A stretch of DNA of 64,000 bases, taken from contig OX419755.1 in NCBI GenBank assembly GCA_948567375.1, positions 82,478,218-82,542,217 on the forward strand. Direction: 5' to 3'. The position numbers and the translations under genes were made by a program. The DNA comes from Lunularia cruciata. Its lineage: Eukaryota > Streptophyta > Marchantiopsida > Lunulariales > Lunulariaceae. Of this stretch, positions 23,990 to 35,369 are shown piece by piece; within the stretch, counting starts at the first letter, position 1; every line of letters begins with the position of its first letter. The notes beneath the pieces are model-generated. The model saw only the letters and a list, made by a program, of their open reading frames with translations, did not search any database and was not told the DNA's origin.

Positions 23990-24896
23990 ACATGACGGCT
24001 AGTTTGCTTTTTCTACTTTGGGATAAAATACTTCATTAAACCATTTCTAGCACGTCTCAATATCCATCCATGCTTTGCCTTGATTGAATTTTTTCAGAGG
24101 CCATTCACAATATTTAATGCAGGCTGGACTTTTAGGCTTTCTGACCAATGTACATAAAATTTTATGTGTTCCAATAACATTGGCACAAACAATAAGCAAG
24201 ACTCAATCTTTTGCTTTTTCCTTTCTTTTACCTTGCATAGTAAAATCTTCAAATGGCATGAGGAGAGTGTATCTTGGTAGCATTCCATAAAACAAACCAG
24301 TTTGGTCCATATTATAAACATTTTTTAGGTCATATTGCTTGACTATAGCATACAACTCATTCAATGATGCCAACAACTTTGGATCCTCTTTGTGTTCACT
24401 TCTGCTCTTCACTACGGAGAAAATGTTTTGTCATTCTTTTTGTGTTTGGAGATGGCTGAGCCATTGCCAATACGCTTTGAAATCATTAGCAAAAAATCCA
24501 AGCTTTACTGCAATTTGCCTTGCTTTGACAATTGCCAATGATGGTGGAACTGGTAAATTGGCACAATGCGTACTATCAATCCAAATGTATAGCTTATCTG
24601 CAAAAACACACCAATGGATGCTCAATACGTTTACGTTCTTGCTTCACAACATCAAAGCACATCTACTTTAAATCATTTATTGGTTCTCCCATGTTTGCGT
24701 TCTCGCTTCTGAACATCAAAGCACATCTACTGTAAATCATTTCTTGGTTCTCCCAGGTCTTGCTGATGGTACCTTTGCTGATATCATATTTTGTGGCCAA
24801 TGCTTGCTTACTTGGAAGGTCTGGCTTGCTCAATTTAGTGATGATCTCTGACCTCTGAAACTCATTCACACGCTCTCCTTTGCCTATGGTGGTCAT
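23990..24896 (-). pseudogene. Tigger-type transposase, N-terminal half
   Basis: A real ATG at 24896 opens a psq/CENP-B N-terminal helix-turn-helix (EFQRSEIITKLSKPDLPSKQ, then YDISKGTISKTWENQE). A second CENP-B-type domain follows at 24625-24431 (IDSTHCANLPVPPSLAIVKA, DFKAYWQWLS). The start of the DDE domain is at 24412-24203 (NVYNMDQTGLF, with the first catalytic Asp, then LLPRYTLLMP-like text). It continues to WMDIETCWKWFNEVFYPKV near 24010. At least three frame changes and a 64-bp tandem duplication break it. The family cuts and pastes itself with TA target duplications. Confidence 0.8.
24629..24756. repeat. 64-bp tandem duplication inside the Tigger relic
   Basis: 24629-24692 and 24693-24756 are two copies with a few substitutions, each ending GGTTCTCCCA(T/G). 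Only one copy makes sense in the transposase, so the duplication arose in the relic or disrupted it. Confidence 0.9.
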
Positions 24897-25140
24897 AAGA
24901 GACGTTATAAAGAATGATTGAACTACGTATGCACCTACCGGTTAAATACGCACAAGTCGTCCTGGATCAAATTGCGTAGTTAACCGGGAGACGATTGTAT
25001 ATGCTCAAGTTCATAATCTAATCTTCCACACGGAGAACCTTTTACTCATGCATCCCCTAGATTTATTGAAATATGCTCAGAAGTACATAAACCCAGCCTG
25101 CCCACGCATAGCATGGGCACCCGACTAATTTATATAATAA

Positions 25141-25466
25141 AGGGAAATTTTCGCAAAGACCTTCAAGTTGTAAAATTGCAAAAATACCCCTTGCAAAGAG
25201 TCAAAAATACGCCTTGCCAAAAACAAATGATTTATTATAAAAATACCCTATGGTTCGTTCGGAGCCAGGGGTGGGGTGGGGTTGCTGGGCCGGGCTGCAA
25301 CGCATGCCAACATATGTGTGTGGACCAATCTAGACTCTACTTAATGGAGAAACTAGAACGGAGACTCTACCCCTGGTCCCGAACTAATCAAAGGTAGAAT
25401 TGATAGTTTGTCATGGGTAATTCTGCAATTTTACAACTTGGTAGGGGCATTAGTGTAAATTTCCCT
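25141..25466. mobile_element. MITE-like element, 326 bp
   Basis: Both ends share AGGGAAATTT and then, after about 13 bp, CAAGTTGTAAAATTGCA in inverted orientation, giving imperfect terminal repeats of about 47 bp. No coding capacity. Flanks (TATATAATAA on the left, ACTACCAAT on the right) show no clear target duplication, so the superfamily is open. It lies at the border between transposon land and the gene island, just downstream of an unidentified frame. Confidence 0.7.
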
Positions 25467-25469
25467 ACT

Positions 25470-25801
25470 ACCAATCGGAGCTGAAAACCAGCAAGTTTCC
25501 GTTTCGCTAGGACTTTCCGACTGCCGCTCCTGAATGCACCACAGCCCAAAGTCACAAGTGCTTGCATTGGCGCTAACTGCGTCCACCACAAGGTTCCTTC
25601 AAACATGTAGGACTCGAAACTGTTCTCGGCACCGGCCCTGGAAACCAACGTCGTAATAGCCGTGGAACTTGTTGGATCAAACAACCCAGGAACACTAGAA
25701 TCCGGTACCGAAGCTAAAGCAGTTGGAATTAGCATTTTATGCCTATTTAGAATTGCAACTGTAATGGATCGTTGGACGTCCACAGCATTTGCCATTGCCA
25801 T
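25470..25801 (-). CDS. Unidentified protein-coding candidate, divergent from PIG-F
   Basis: A true ATG (25801, context AACGTCATGG) opens a frame of about 110 codons in GC-richer sequence before it runs into the MITE-like element. Only about 210 bp separate this ATG from that of the PIG-F gene on the other strand, as in a bidirectional promoter. Text such as SSVPGLFDPTSSTAITTLVS and LWWTQLAPMQALVTLGCGAF has a gene-like composition. The tail beyond 25466 is the MITE. I do not recognise the family. It could be a first exon, a truncated gene or chance. Confidence 0.3.
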
Positions 25802-26012
25802 GACGTTGCGGTGTTGCGATTGAATCGAGTCCTTGGTTGTTGGTGATTGGTGTCGTTAACCAAAAGTGGATGTTGAAGAAAAGTGCCAATCGAAATTTGG
25901 TGGTGCAAGAATTGTTATTAAGAGGCCTGTGAACTTTGTTTCCCTGCAAGGGTGTAGGGGTTGTTTATTCCTGCCTCTGTTGAACTTGGGTGGGTAAGGA
26001 AGGATCGTCGTC

Positions 26013-27931
26013 ATGGCGGAGGGAAAGACGGAGAGGAGAAAAAGTTTTCTGTCACCGGAGGGTATGGAGAGCGTCAAGCAGCAGAGCGATGGGGAGAGAA
26101 TGGAGTTAGATGGAGATCGTTCTGTACATAGTTTTGTGAAAGTCGGGACTGCGCAGGTTTTATGTGGGGTGACGATCGTGCTGGGGCTTTGGATTGTGCC
26201 TCTCGCTATGGGCATCAACCTTATTGATCAGCCTGTAAAAACCTTACAGATATGTCTGGTATGTTCTCTGATATTGCCATGCGCATCTGGCAACGAGCTT
26301 CGAAAATGTCTATTTTATTGCGAAGTGTGGGTGTGAATGTATTACACAAACTGATGGGGTCATGGGTACCGTCGAAACTGATGAAAAATACTTGTATTTG
26401 GACCAGTCGGGGTCCAAACAAGTATCCATAAGTTTGGCTTCATTATGAGTAATTACAGAAATCAGAATATCCTGACGATGGGGAATCTCAGAGGAGTGTT
26501 ATGATACTTTAAGCTACAGGGTGTTGTTTAACCAACTTGAACTTTTCTGTTGCCTGATGCAGGCTTTTTTGCTCCCTGTTGAATTAATTGCGTTCTCAAC
26601 TCTGAGGTTGCAACCCACAATCTGCCCGGTCAGGCTCTTACCTCTGCACATCATTATCGATGGAAGATCATAGCAGTATGTTGTCGATGAAGATGAATCT
26701 TGCCAGGGTAAACTGCCGGCTGAGAATTTTGTTCTGGTTGCAGGTGTGGTGGGCTGCTCTTCGCGGCTTGTTGAGTCTGCCTGTAGGTTGTTTTTGAACT
26801 CTTTGTTCCTCATTCATAGCAAATTTTGGATACCCAGATTTTCTCTCGTTTTTCGTGTGTCAGAGTCAAGAACTGTCTATGCAGTGTATCTCCCTGATTG
26901 ATTCACTCCTTTGCAGGAATCGTTGTGGCAAGTTTTGTAGCAGTTGTATTCGGAGCACCAACAGCCTTAGAGTAAGTGAACATTAAGGTTCTTGTTCTGA
27001 TATGCTGCTGTACGACTGTGAGAAAGATACAAAAGAAGAACACGCGTCTCATGTGGTGATAAGAAATGAATTTCATTGACCTTGTATTTTCTCAGATCTG
27101 GTATCAAAACGCTCAACTGGGCAGCGCTTGTTTCAACACTCACGGTGAGCACTCGGTTCTTAGTTTAGGAAATCAGGAGAACCATATACCTGTAAATAGA
27201 ACCTCTTCAAACTTACCATCATTCTCTGCACAAACCGAGTGGCTGGCGAATTTGTCCTTCGCTAATAACATGCAGTTTGAGATTCGAGCAAGATCAGGAA
27301 TAGCATTTAGATGTGTCAAACTAAAGCGTTGTGAGCTTTTCATTTCACCAGGAGCAAATCAGACTTATCTTCTGCTTCTTGCTCCGGATAGGTAGTGCCA
27401 GCTGCAGCAGCTCTTGGGAGTTCATGGTCAAGATGGCACCGACTATTTGCTTGCACTGAGTAAGTAAGGCATCATACAATTACCATGTGTGTATAGAAAA
27501 GTCCATTTGTGGTATGATTAACTTCCAGTAAATGTATGCTTCATTGACTTGGAACACTTGGAAGTCTAGTCCTAAGAAATCTCTATCTGTCGGCAGACCA
27601 AATGGACCGCTAGAGATAGCAATTTGTTTACCTGCCCATGGTGCAGCAATAGGAGCTTGGGTTGGAGCGTGGCCAATGCCTCTTGATTGGGACAGGCCTT
27701 GGCAGGTAAAATATTGAATTTCTTGCCCAATCTGACTGCAGTCCGAAACATTTTGTTCACCTAATAGATCCCTGAGCTGAAAACTGGCTTCCATGTTGTG
27801 CGTAGGAATGGCCTGTGTGCTGTACATACGGTGCGGTGGGTGGTTATGTGCTGTGTCTGTTCGTCTCGCTTCTGTGGAACTCAGCTAACATGAAAAAAGA
27901 GAATAAAGATAAAGACAAGAAGAGTAAGTGA
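26013..27931 (+). CDS. PIGF: PIG-F, GPI-anchor ethanolamine-phosphate transferase subunit
   Basis: Eight exons join in frame into 253 codons: 26013-26258, 26563-26628, 26744-26786, 26917-26971, 27096-27144, 27392-27459, 27597-27705 and 27806-27931. All introns are GT-AG, 100-304 bp. The family hallmark PMPLDWDRPWQEWP spans the exon 7/8 junction, preceded by GAAIGAWVGAW; GLLSLPVGIVVASFVAVVFG spans exons 3/4. Hydrophobic segments are spread along the protein, and it ends in a Lys-rich tail, as for an ER membrane protein. In the known pathway PIG-F stabilises PIG-O and PIG-G, which add ethanolamine phosphate to the GPI mannoses. Human PIG-F has 219 residues; the extra length here is mostly N-terminal. 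No stop or frameshift is seen, so it looks functional. The exon 2 donor (GTCAGG) is the least certain splice site. Confidence 0.9.
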
Positions 27932-29556
27932 GACCTACTTCAATCTTACTTCATCAGTCAATTCATTTAGCTTTGAAACGATCTTGGTATAGGAGAGAGC
28001 ACGGGGAATCGGACACAGACCAGGTCAACCGAAGGTGGATTTCCTCTTGTACGACAGATGAATCCGGCTGAATTCATCATTATTTTAGACAAAGCAGTCG
28101 ACAAAAGGTAGATACTGTTTCGTATGATAGATGAGCTCTGAGGATTCAGCAGTAACTTCTGCTGCACCCACTAGGAACATTGCTAGTGGGTGCAGGACCT
28201 GCCTGAGCAACTGCTGGGCACGCCATTGGACCTATATGTACCAGCGACTGCCGTAACTTTAAAAAAAGGCCTCGTATGTGCGGATCCTAATCTGGGAATT
28301 TGAAAGAGTTCACGTGCTCCCTTCAAGCACAGGATCATCTAATCGAACATTTTCTCAAGCTACAACCGTAGAAAGTATATGGGACTATTATAGTCTGAAG
28401 TTCTACGGGAACTATGACTGCTTATGATCAAATGTATGCTGAGAGTACCCTAATGGCTTCAGCATTATTACGATCTTGGACACCAATTCTGATAATCAGT
28501 CCCAGATACTTTCACCCAGCCTTGTTTCGCCCTTGAATAATTGGAGACACAAAAGATAAAGATACCATTGCTTTATCAAGTCAGGCATGCGGTCCTTTCT
28601 TTCGTGTTTTATGCAAGATCATGCTTGTTTCCAGGGTCCTTTTGTAGTAATATTTGTAGATGATCTTTAGACTAACGTGGGAGGTCCGATCTCCATACAA
28701 CCTTGTTTATCTGAGTGGCATTTGTTTGGCACTAAGCTGAGGAAAGGTTGCGGTTGGCGGGACCAAGATGTTTTCCTTACCAGGAGTCTGCCAGACTTGA
28801 TTATCTGGACAGAACTTGAAATATTCTAGTTTACAACGCACCGGAGTCAATACATGTCATTGCTGAACCTCTTGTGCGTGAAATGAAGTTCAGACCTACA
28901 AAATTAGTGAAGGTGTACTCATCCATATAGCATACTATGCTTTTGAACTAATTAAGATTGCCCAAGACAGGAGAGTCAAAACTGTCGCCGTTTACTAATC
29001 TGGGACCAACATGGAGACCTACAAAACAGCCAACACAGGACACATTTTGATCGTCCTTACAGTCCAGATTGAACCATGTGTCACTTGAAGAGACTCAGAC
29101 GAGAGAGGAGGATATTAGTGACTCCGCTGCGAGGTCATTCTTCCCGATATCTCTTCTCAGGGGAAGGGTGTTTCAATCAATACAATCCCTGCAAACATAG
29201 TGTGTCTTCTCACTTGCCATACTGTACACACCATCAGCGGACAGGCCGAATGGGGGCGGTAAGTTCTACCCTGGACGGAAACTTCTAAGACTGGAGGGTA
29301 TTTACACTAACTTGAAGGATCAACACTGTCTCTTCTCACAACCAACGCTCTGAAGACCTGCAATACGTATAGGAAGATCATCTATATCTACAGAATTCAG
29401 ACTTTCTGTTGTTCGAAGGAAAACCCTCGCTCGTAGTTGACACAATGTCCCTGGCTCTTGCTAAATTGTATATATCTACAGGAATCCGCCTAAACTGGTT
29501 TTCACGGAAGTAGTCTAGAATTATTTACAGATTTCTAACACACGTAGTCGACTGAT
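27932..29556. other. Intergenic region between convergent genes
   Basis: It holds the presumed 3' untranslated regions of PIG-F (plus) and the F-box gene (minus). No coding domain is recognisable; the frames here are short and shift. It contains a perfect 13-bp-arm hairpin at 28162-28195. Base composition is like the island, not the transposon-rich flanks. Confidence 0.5.
28162..28195. repeat. Perfect hairpin, 13-bp arms, 8-nt loop
   Basis: CTGCACCCACTAG, loop GAACATTG, then CTAGTGGGTGCAG. It lies about 230 bp after the PIG-F stop codon and so may fall in the 3' untranslated region. Stem GC content is 62 percent, so it would be stable in RNA. Confidence 0.85.
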
Positions 29557-31898
29557 TTAGTTCTGTCCAATCTCCGCATTTACTATGCGGCTTCTGACTT
29601 GGCTTGGTTTCAATTGAAGATTCGGATTTAAACTTGTCAACCTTAACTCACATGTAGGAGAGATATTCATTCCCCAAACATTTAAAGAGTGAAGCTTTTT
29701 ACACGATCTGCCAAGAGCCAAAATACCTGCTTCCGTCACATGTCGGCAGCCCCACAAGTTAAGTACCTGATTTACCATAACAAGACGATGTAATTTCAGT
29801 TAGAAACCCATAATAAAGTTGGGTGATCAAGAACAAGCCATTGACTAGAACTAATAACCAATCACGTCAAACTATCACTCTACGTGGATGTGGAGTGTTA
29901 AAATGACCGACTAAAAAGCGGTGCTGATGGCGTGCCCATCCAACGAGCTCAACAATTCCTGCCTTATGAAGTAATTGGTGGAGTTTTAAAAGACAAAACC
30001 ACTTCAGACCTTGAGTCGATGGCTATGATTTGCGATTGCGAGCACAGATGCGTCTGTGATGAACGTGCCACCAATATTTAAATGCTCAAGCGAATGTGCC
30101 CTCGTCACCTGTCAAGAGAATAAACTTCATATGAAAATAGGTGCACTTTACCAACGGATATTAGCATGTAGTACGCGACTTTTATTTACACGACTTTGAT
30201 AATGATGTGGACCTTCTTTGCTCAATTCTCACCTACGTTCATAAACTGGTGGTATTTTTCAAGGTAAGATTGATAATTTGTCTCACTAAAAGCATAAGAC
30301 AAACCTGTAACAAGCAGGACACAATGAACATATCTCTTCATGATTCTTTAATTTTATCGGTCTTTACGGATAATCCAGAGAATTCTCAGGTTTCGTTTAT
30401 TACAGCCTTTTGAGATTCCTCCTTGCGCAGTAGAGTTGAAGGAAATATGTTGTCAAAAGTATGTTTTCTCGGTATTTTTGGAGACACTGATTGGAGAAGA
30501 TGAGAATTACCAGTTCCACGACTCCGGCATCCGTGATACCTGTGACGCCCCATAAAGAGATTGAAGTGAGATTGGGGCAGCACTTTGAATTTGCAATACG
30601 ATTCAACCCGGCGTCTGTGATCCGGGAACCCCATCTACCTAAAGAACTGCAATAAATCACAATGCAAAGATTAGGTCCAAGACATTCAATCCAGTCTTCG
30701 TATCAAATTGTGAACTCTTGATATAAGTATGATCGGTTGGTGGATAAAGTTATATCCAGCCATGAATGCAATTGGTGTTTCCTTCCTGAAGCACAGCCTC
30801 ACAAAGAGAAGAAAGGATGCCCAAAGGGGAGTAAATACCCAATGCTTGGGTAAAATTCGCCGCAAATTCTGCACCTGTTTTCTCCACATAGTGAGAATCT
30901 TTCTCGATAAATTTATGAGAACCCATAACAAGGCACAAGGCAGGCCTGCACTGGAAGCTGATTGAGGACAAGTAGGAAGGGAGACTCACATGTCCAACTC
31001 CAAGAGGTTGGTAGCACCCTCAACTAGTCGTCCTACCGTGTAATCATCTGCCCTCCACCCTGCAAAACTCAGCTTCTCCCGGAATGCTAAAGCTTCACTC
31101 ATCCCATCCTTCCACTTCCGGCACACTCCACTTGCCCTGTCCAAATCTCAACAAATCGAGTTCTTAGAACTCGGCCCCCTGAGAAACATATTCAGAAGAC
31201 TACACCGCTGGATGTCTCAATTCTTGCATGTGCCAGATACTCCTGTCATCTTCATTAACTAAAGAGAGATTTCATACACTGAACACACATTCTGCACTGG
31301 GCTTCAATTGCGCAGGTAATATAGAAATACACAGCTCTCTACATGCAGGGTTAAAATTAAGGGGAGCTATGTAAAGTTTTGGTAATCCTTGTTCAGAATG
31401 ATATATACAGCCATCAAAGGTAGCCGAGACTTCGATACAGATACATATCAGTCCAGAGAAGATACTCTTTGCTGGATCCCAGTAGTACACGGACGAGACC
31501 CCTGACAATCGTCCCTACTAGCGCAACGGCAAAAGAACTCAAAGGAATTGCAGAAAGAAGTTAAAGAATCGTAAGAAGAAGTAGAAAATTGTTAAAGTAC
31601 AGAAGGAGCTGAGAGCAATTGACATGTTTCAGACAATCGTGGAAAGCTCGTTACAGAAAAGTATGGTTGCGTTCGCATACCATGCCATGTCTTTGAAGGA
31701 AGAGATTTGGATAAATATATGCGCCAGAATGTCAACCGGGACATGACATAAGCACATTCGGTTGTTCTCTTCTCCTTTCTTCTTCTCCACAAAAGCGCCT
31801 TTCTGCTGGTCCCGTTCATCGAGGCCACAACTCAAATCATGGACCTGCATTAACTTCACGATCGCGGTGCTCTGCCAATTCCATCCCGCTCCCTCCAT
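29557..31898 (-). CDS. F-box/LRR protein, At5g67140-like
   Basis: Five exons join in frame to 269 residues: 31898-31681, 31136-30990, 30646-30511, 30108-30010 and 29766-29557 (stop TAA). All introns are GT-AG (544, 343, 402 and 243 bp). The N-terminal F-box reads VPVDILAHIFIQISSFKDMA, then ASGVCRKWKDG across the first junction. The rest is leucine-rich-repeat text: ITDAGLNRIANSKCCPNLTS, SISLWGVTGITDAGVVEL, HLNIGGTFITDASVLAIA, LWGCRHVTEAGILALG and LHSLNVWGM. The C-terminus NLQLKPSQVRS matches what I recall of the Arabidopsis protein. The family is expected to recruit substrates to SCF ubiquitin ligases through Skp1; its target is unknown. About 45 residues precede the F-box, more than in Arabidopsis; a later ATG is possible. 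No break is seen. Confidence 0.88.
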
Positions 31899-32690
31899 CG
31901 TAGAACTCGTCAGCCCTTCCCACCTCAATCCTTCCAAGATGTTTTGGAGTCTAATTCACCCACATAACTCTTCCACCAATTCTTACCAACCCCATGAACA
32001 AATTCTCCTCATCTCTTCACCCCCACTGACAAATTGGAAAAATCAGAAGCATATTTCTGTCCTACATCCTAGAAGAAACCCGATATCGTATAAAATCGAA
32101 CAGCACAGCTCAACTCGTGAAATTCGTTCATTCATTCACCTCAAGAGTGCACAATTCACCAGCATCGCTCTTTCTACAACTCCTTTCACTTCCTTTCACT
32201 TCTTTTTCAGCGCGGAAAAGGAAGTAGATATTCCTCTCTCACGCTCGTCCGCTCGATCAAGACCGAAAGGTCGAATGATTGATTGCTTGGCACGCGAATC
32301 TGCATCTTCCTGTGCTCGAATTCTCGATCATCTTCTGCTCATATCTGTCTCTCGTCTCGTCGTCCTTTCGCTTTCTTTCGCTTCCTTTCACACATACAAA
32401 GAAGGTTGGCTGCACTCGTGACGTTTCCTTGACGTAGTAGTCAGACGTTCGGCCAAACGTCCTAAACGAGTTACCATGGTTGACAGCCAAACAGGAAGCA
32501 TCTGACGGTCATGATCGGGGATGCTTCTTCTGAGAATCTGTAAGAGTGCAGGCACACACATAACAAGATGTACCCGGAACTTTGCCACGTTGTCCTGACG
32601 TTATTCTGGGAGGAAATACGGGATATCTTTGTCTTATTATGCTTTTGCTTTCCTGTCTGGTGTGGTGTTGTCATGTGCCTACCATCATGT
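31899..32690 (-). promoter_or_regulatory. Upstream region of the F-box gene
   Basis: GC-richer sequence upstream of the F-box ATG, with a pyrimidine-rich tract on the plus strand (about 32170-32400) and a cluster of TGACG/ACGT words at about 32418-32470. Two TGACG copies (32419-32423 and 32430-32434) are spaced 11 bp start to start, close to the 12 bp of the plant as-1 element bound by TGA bZIP factors. A role is only suggested. The 219-codon plus-strand frame over this region starts with TTG and opposes exon 1; I do not count it as a gene. Confidence 0.35.
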
Positions 32691-35360
32691 CGTCATATGA
32701 AAACATTTTGATACGCTTTAGCTTTCCTTGAAAGAAGTGGGTTCTTTTAACCACAAGGTCTGATTTCATCTTTACAAGTTCAGAATTTCGAATTTGCGTC
32801 ATGTATTACACGTAATATATCTAATGCTATATTGATGTTTTTAGTTTTCTTAAAATTTTCGTGGTATATGATATCGTTTGACTAATTCATATAAAATATT
32901 ATCTCTGTATAAATAAAATTCCTCCTCCAAAATTGTAAATAGACATTCCAAGAACAAGGTTACATGAAATAATTTTTCTCAAAATATAGGGATTTCTTCT
33001 CTACAAAATGCAGGAATTTAATTACATCTATTTTAAACCACAAAATAGCTACTTAAAAAATAGGTAGAACTAATATGTAAAAAATATCAGAAAATAGCAA
33101 GAGACATATAATAATTATAATTAAATTATGATGTAACCAAGAAATATAAAGTACTAGAAAAGTGATTTCATGATAACATTGTTATGTAAATAAGATATCA
33201 TTTTATGCCTAATATATGATCTTGCTTGAATGTGCTTTTTTTTCCTTATATAGAACTATTTAGATCTATACTTTAAGATAATTTCATTATTTATTTTTAC
33301 TATTTTGAATAGTTCATCATTTGAATGAAAATTTATTTGAACTTATTAAAAAATCTAAGCAAGACCAAAAGACCTAAGCAAAATTTAATTACTCCTTGGT
33401 TTATATTAGCTTATTTCTTTATAAAGCTAATTTTATTTTGATATATCAAGGAACATATAGACAAAAAAATTACTCAGAAAAATTTTCAATTCATTGCATA
33501 GAGATAGAAATTTGATGATTTGAAATTCAAATTAGAAATCAGTTTTTAAACAAGCTCAAACTAGTCATACATAAAGATAAAAACATTGTTGTCTCTTTCA
33601 AGGTGACTATCAACTAGTCTTCATGTTCCCCTTCTCAATCATTCTAAGGTAATCGTTATAGCTAATAGGTAGGGTTTCTAATAGACATTTACACTTTCCC
33701 AATAATAGTGGCATTGAGTTCTCCAAAGATTGAAGAATAGTTTCAACTCATGTAGTCTTTGAAATCCTTCTACTCCACAATTTGGACGCAAAACGCCACT
33801 CCTTCTATATCCTCTCCTTAGGTATAATGTCAAACATTCAACGCAAGATCAATTATATCACTCTTGTATTGGATATTCTTACCTTTGAATGCGCAAGCTT
33901 GAGCGTTGAGCACCTCTACAATGTTGTAAGACTTGTGCATCAACTTATACAGAGGTAGAGGTATTTCCACTTGAGTCTTTACTTGACTTTCATGAAACTC
34001 TCTTCTGAACTCTTTTTTTTTGTGAGTATTGATAGACATGATAACTATAAATACTAAGAAAACTTTACACAACCTCAAACTCTATTCCACTCCTCATTCC
34101 TTGGAATCATTATCTTTCTAAAAATCAAGAAAACTCCTTTTAACATTCAAATGTTCACCTTTGCAACTTATAAGACTTAAAACTCTTTTTGCTTATAACC
34201 AGTATTCTAAAATTTCACCCATGCTTTCTGACCTTCCAAACTACATATCAAAATATTTTAGCTCATTTGGTTTAACCAATCTGGAGAAATCACCCCAATC
34301 CTTCCAGTCTTAAATTGTACTTTGGCAAAAATACCTACCTAGCTTTAGAAATTTATTTCTTTGTTCAAACCTAATCTTTTTTCATTTATTTTTGGTACTA
34401 GGTAGCCTATAGCCTTTCCAAGATATACTCATCAAGTTTTAGGTGAAATAATGAAGTAAAAGAGAAAATTATAGACTTCATATAGTAAACCCAGAGAGAC
34501 TCAGTTCCTTGGTGGCAACACAACAAGGGAGTCAACTCCCTCAAGTTTGAACTTTTCTAGACAATAAACTTTCAGAAGTTGTATCTCACAAGTTAGACAT
34601 GATTTCTTTAAGAAATTTGTATTTTAAGTTACTTGTCTACTCCTTTACTATGATAGAAATTTTCAAAGAAAAATATAGTAATTTTAATTTGAAAATTTAT
34701 TTACTCAACATGAGAATTAACACACTCTCTCAAGTGATATATATAATCAACTTCAAGATATCGCGGTGGACCATAGTGCAGACATATGGCTCCTCATTCT
34801 CCAAAATCAGATGGGATCTCAATTCTTTCTCAATATAGTAAAGTCCACATTCAACAAGATTGCACAAATTCTACCTATTGTAGAAGAAGGGCTTATGCGG
34901 AACCAAATAAAAGAATAGAAGGAGGTATGAGGCATATACACCAAAAGACAGAGGCAAAGGGAGAGCTTTTATAGATATGATTGAGAGCAAGTAAGAAAGA
35001 GTATGTGCTCAAATTCCAAAGGTGTTAACTCAAACCTTTTGATACAAGAGAAAAAGAGATTGTGTTTTGAAAAAGATAAAAAAGTGTTCATACCTAGCAA
35101 AGGCACTCCCATGCACACTAGGAGTACTTGCACACCCAACACAAGACCATAAACAACAGAGACATTTAAAATGGATGATTTCTTGATCTCAAAAGCCACA
35201 ATGAGCCTATAATATGTCATAGAATATGGGTAGTCATAAGGCCTATATTATTTAGACCAATGCATAGTTTCAAAGTCTATTTTGAGCAAGAAAACTAGTA
35301 AGACTTGAGTTCTTAAAAAGAAAGAGAAAAAAGATAGTAAAGAAAAATATTGTGGTTCAA
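32691..35360. other. AT-rich debris at the island edge
   Basis: GC content falls sharply after about 32800. No domain is recognisable in any frame. Frames at 33830-34078 (minus) and 34599-34838 (plus) are short and unlike known families. Confidence 0.4.
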
Positions 35361-35369
35361 TTAGAGGTA

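Larger units (their letters stand above)
22900..24987 (-). mobile_element. Tigger/pogo-type DNA transposon relic, split by an LTR
   Basis: The N-terminal half of the transposase lies at 24896-23990 and the C-terminal half at 23433-22900, separated by a family B LTR (23434 to about 23983). About 100 residues around the second and third catalytic acidic residues are missing at the junction. At the upstream end lies an imperfect palindrome (24938-24952 with 24973-24987; CCGGTTAAATACGCA against CCGGTTAACTACGCA). It could belong to the terminal region. Complete terminal inverted repeats were not identified. Confidence 0.75.

Noticed and set aside
27480-27827. 115-codon minus-strand frame opposite PIG-F exons 7 and 8
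   Set aside because: It is a shadow of the PIG-F coding sequence, whose spliced frame explains the region fully.
30686-30989. Overlapping frames of about 80 codons in the second F-box intron
   Set aside because: They lie between well-supported splice sites, shift frame and show no family resemblance.
31762-32421. 219-codon plus-strand frame, the longest in the window
   Set aside because: It starts with TTG, not ATG, runs antisense over exon 1 and the upstream region of the F-box gene, and has no recognisable domain.
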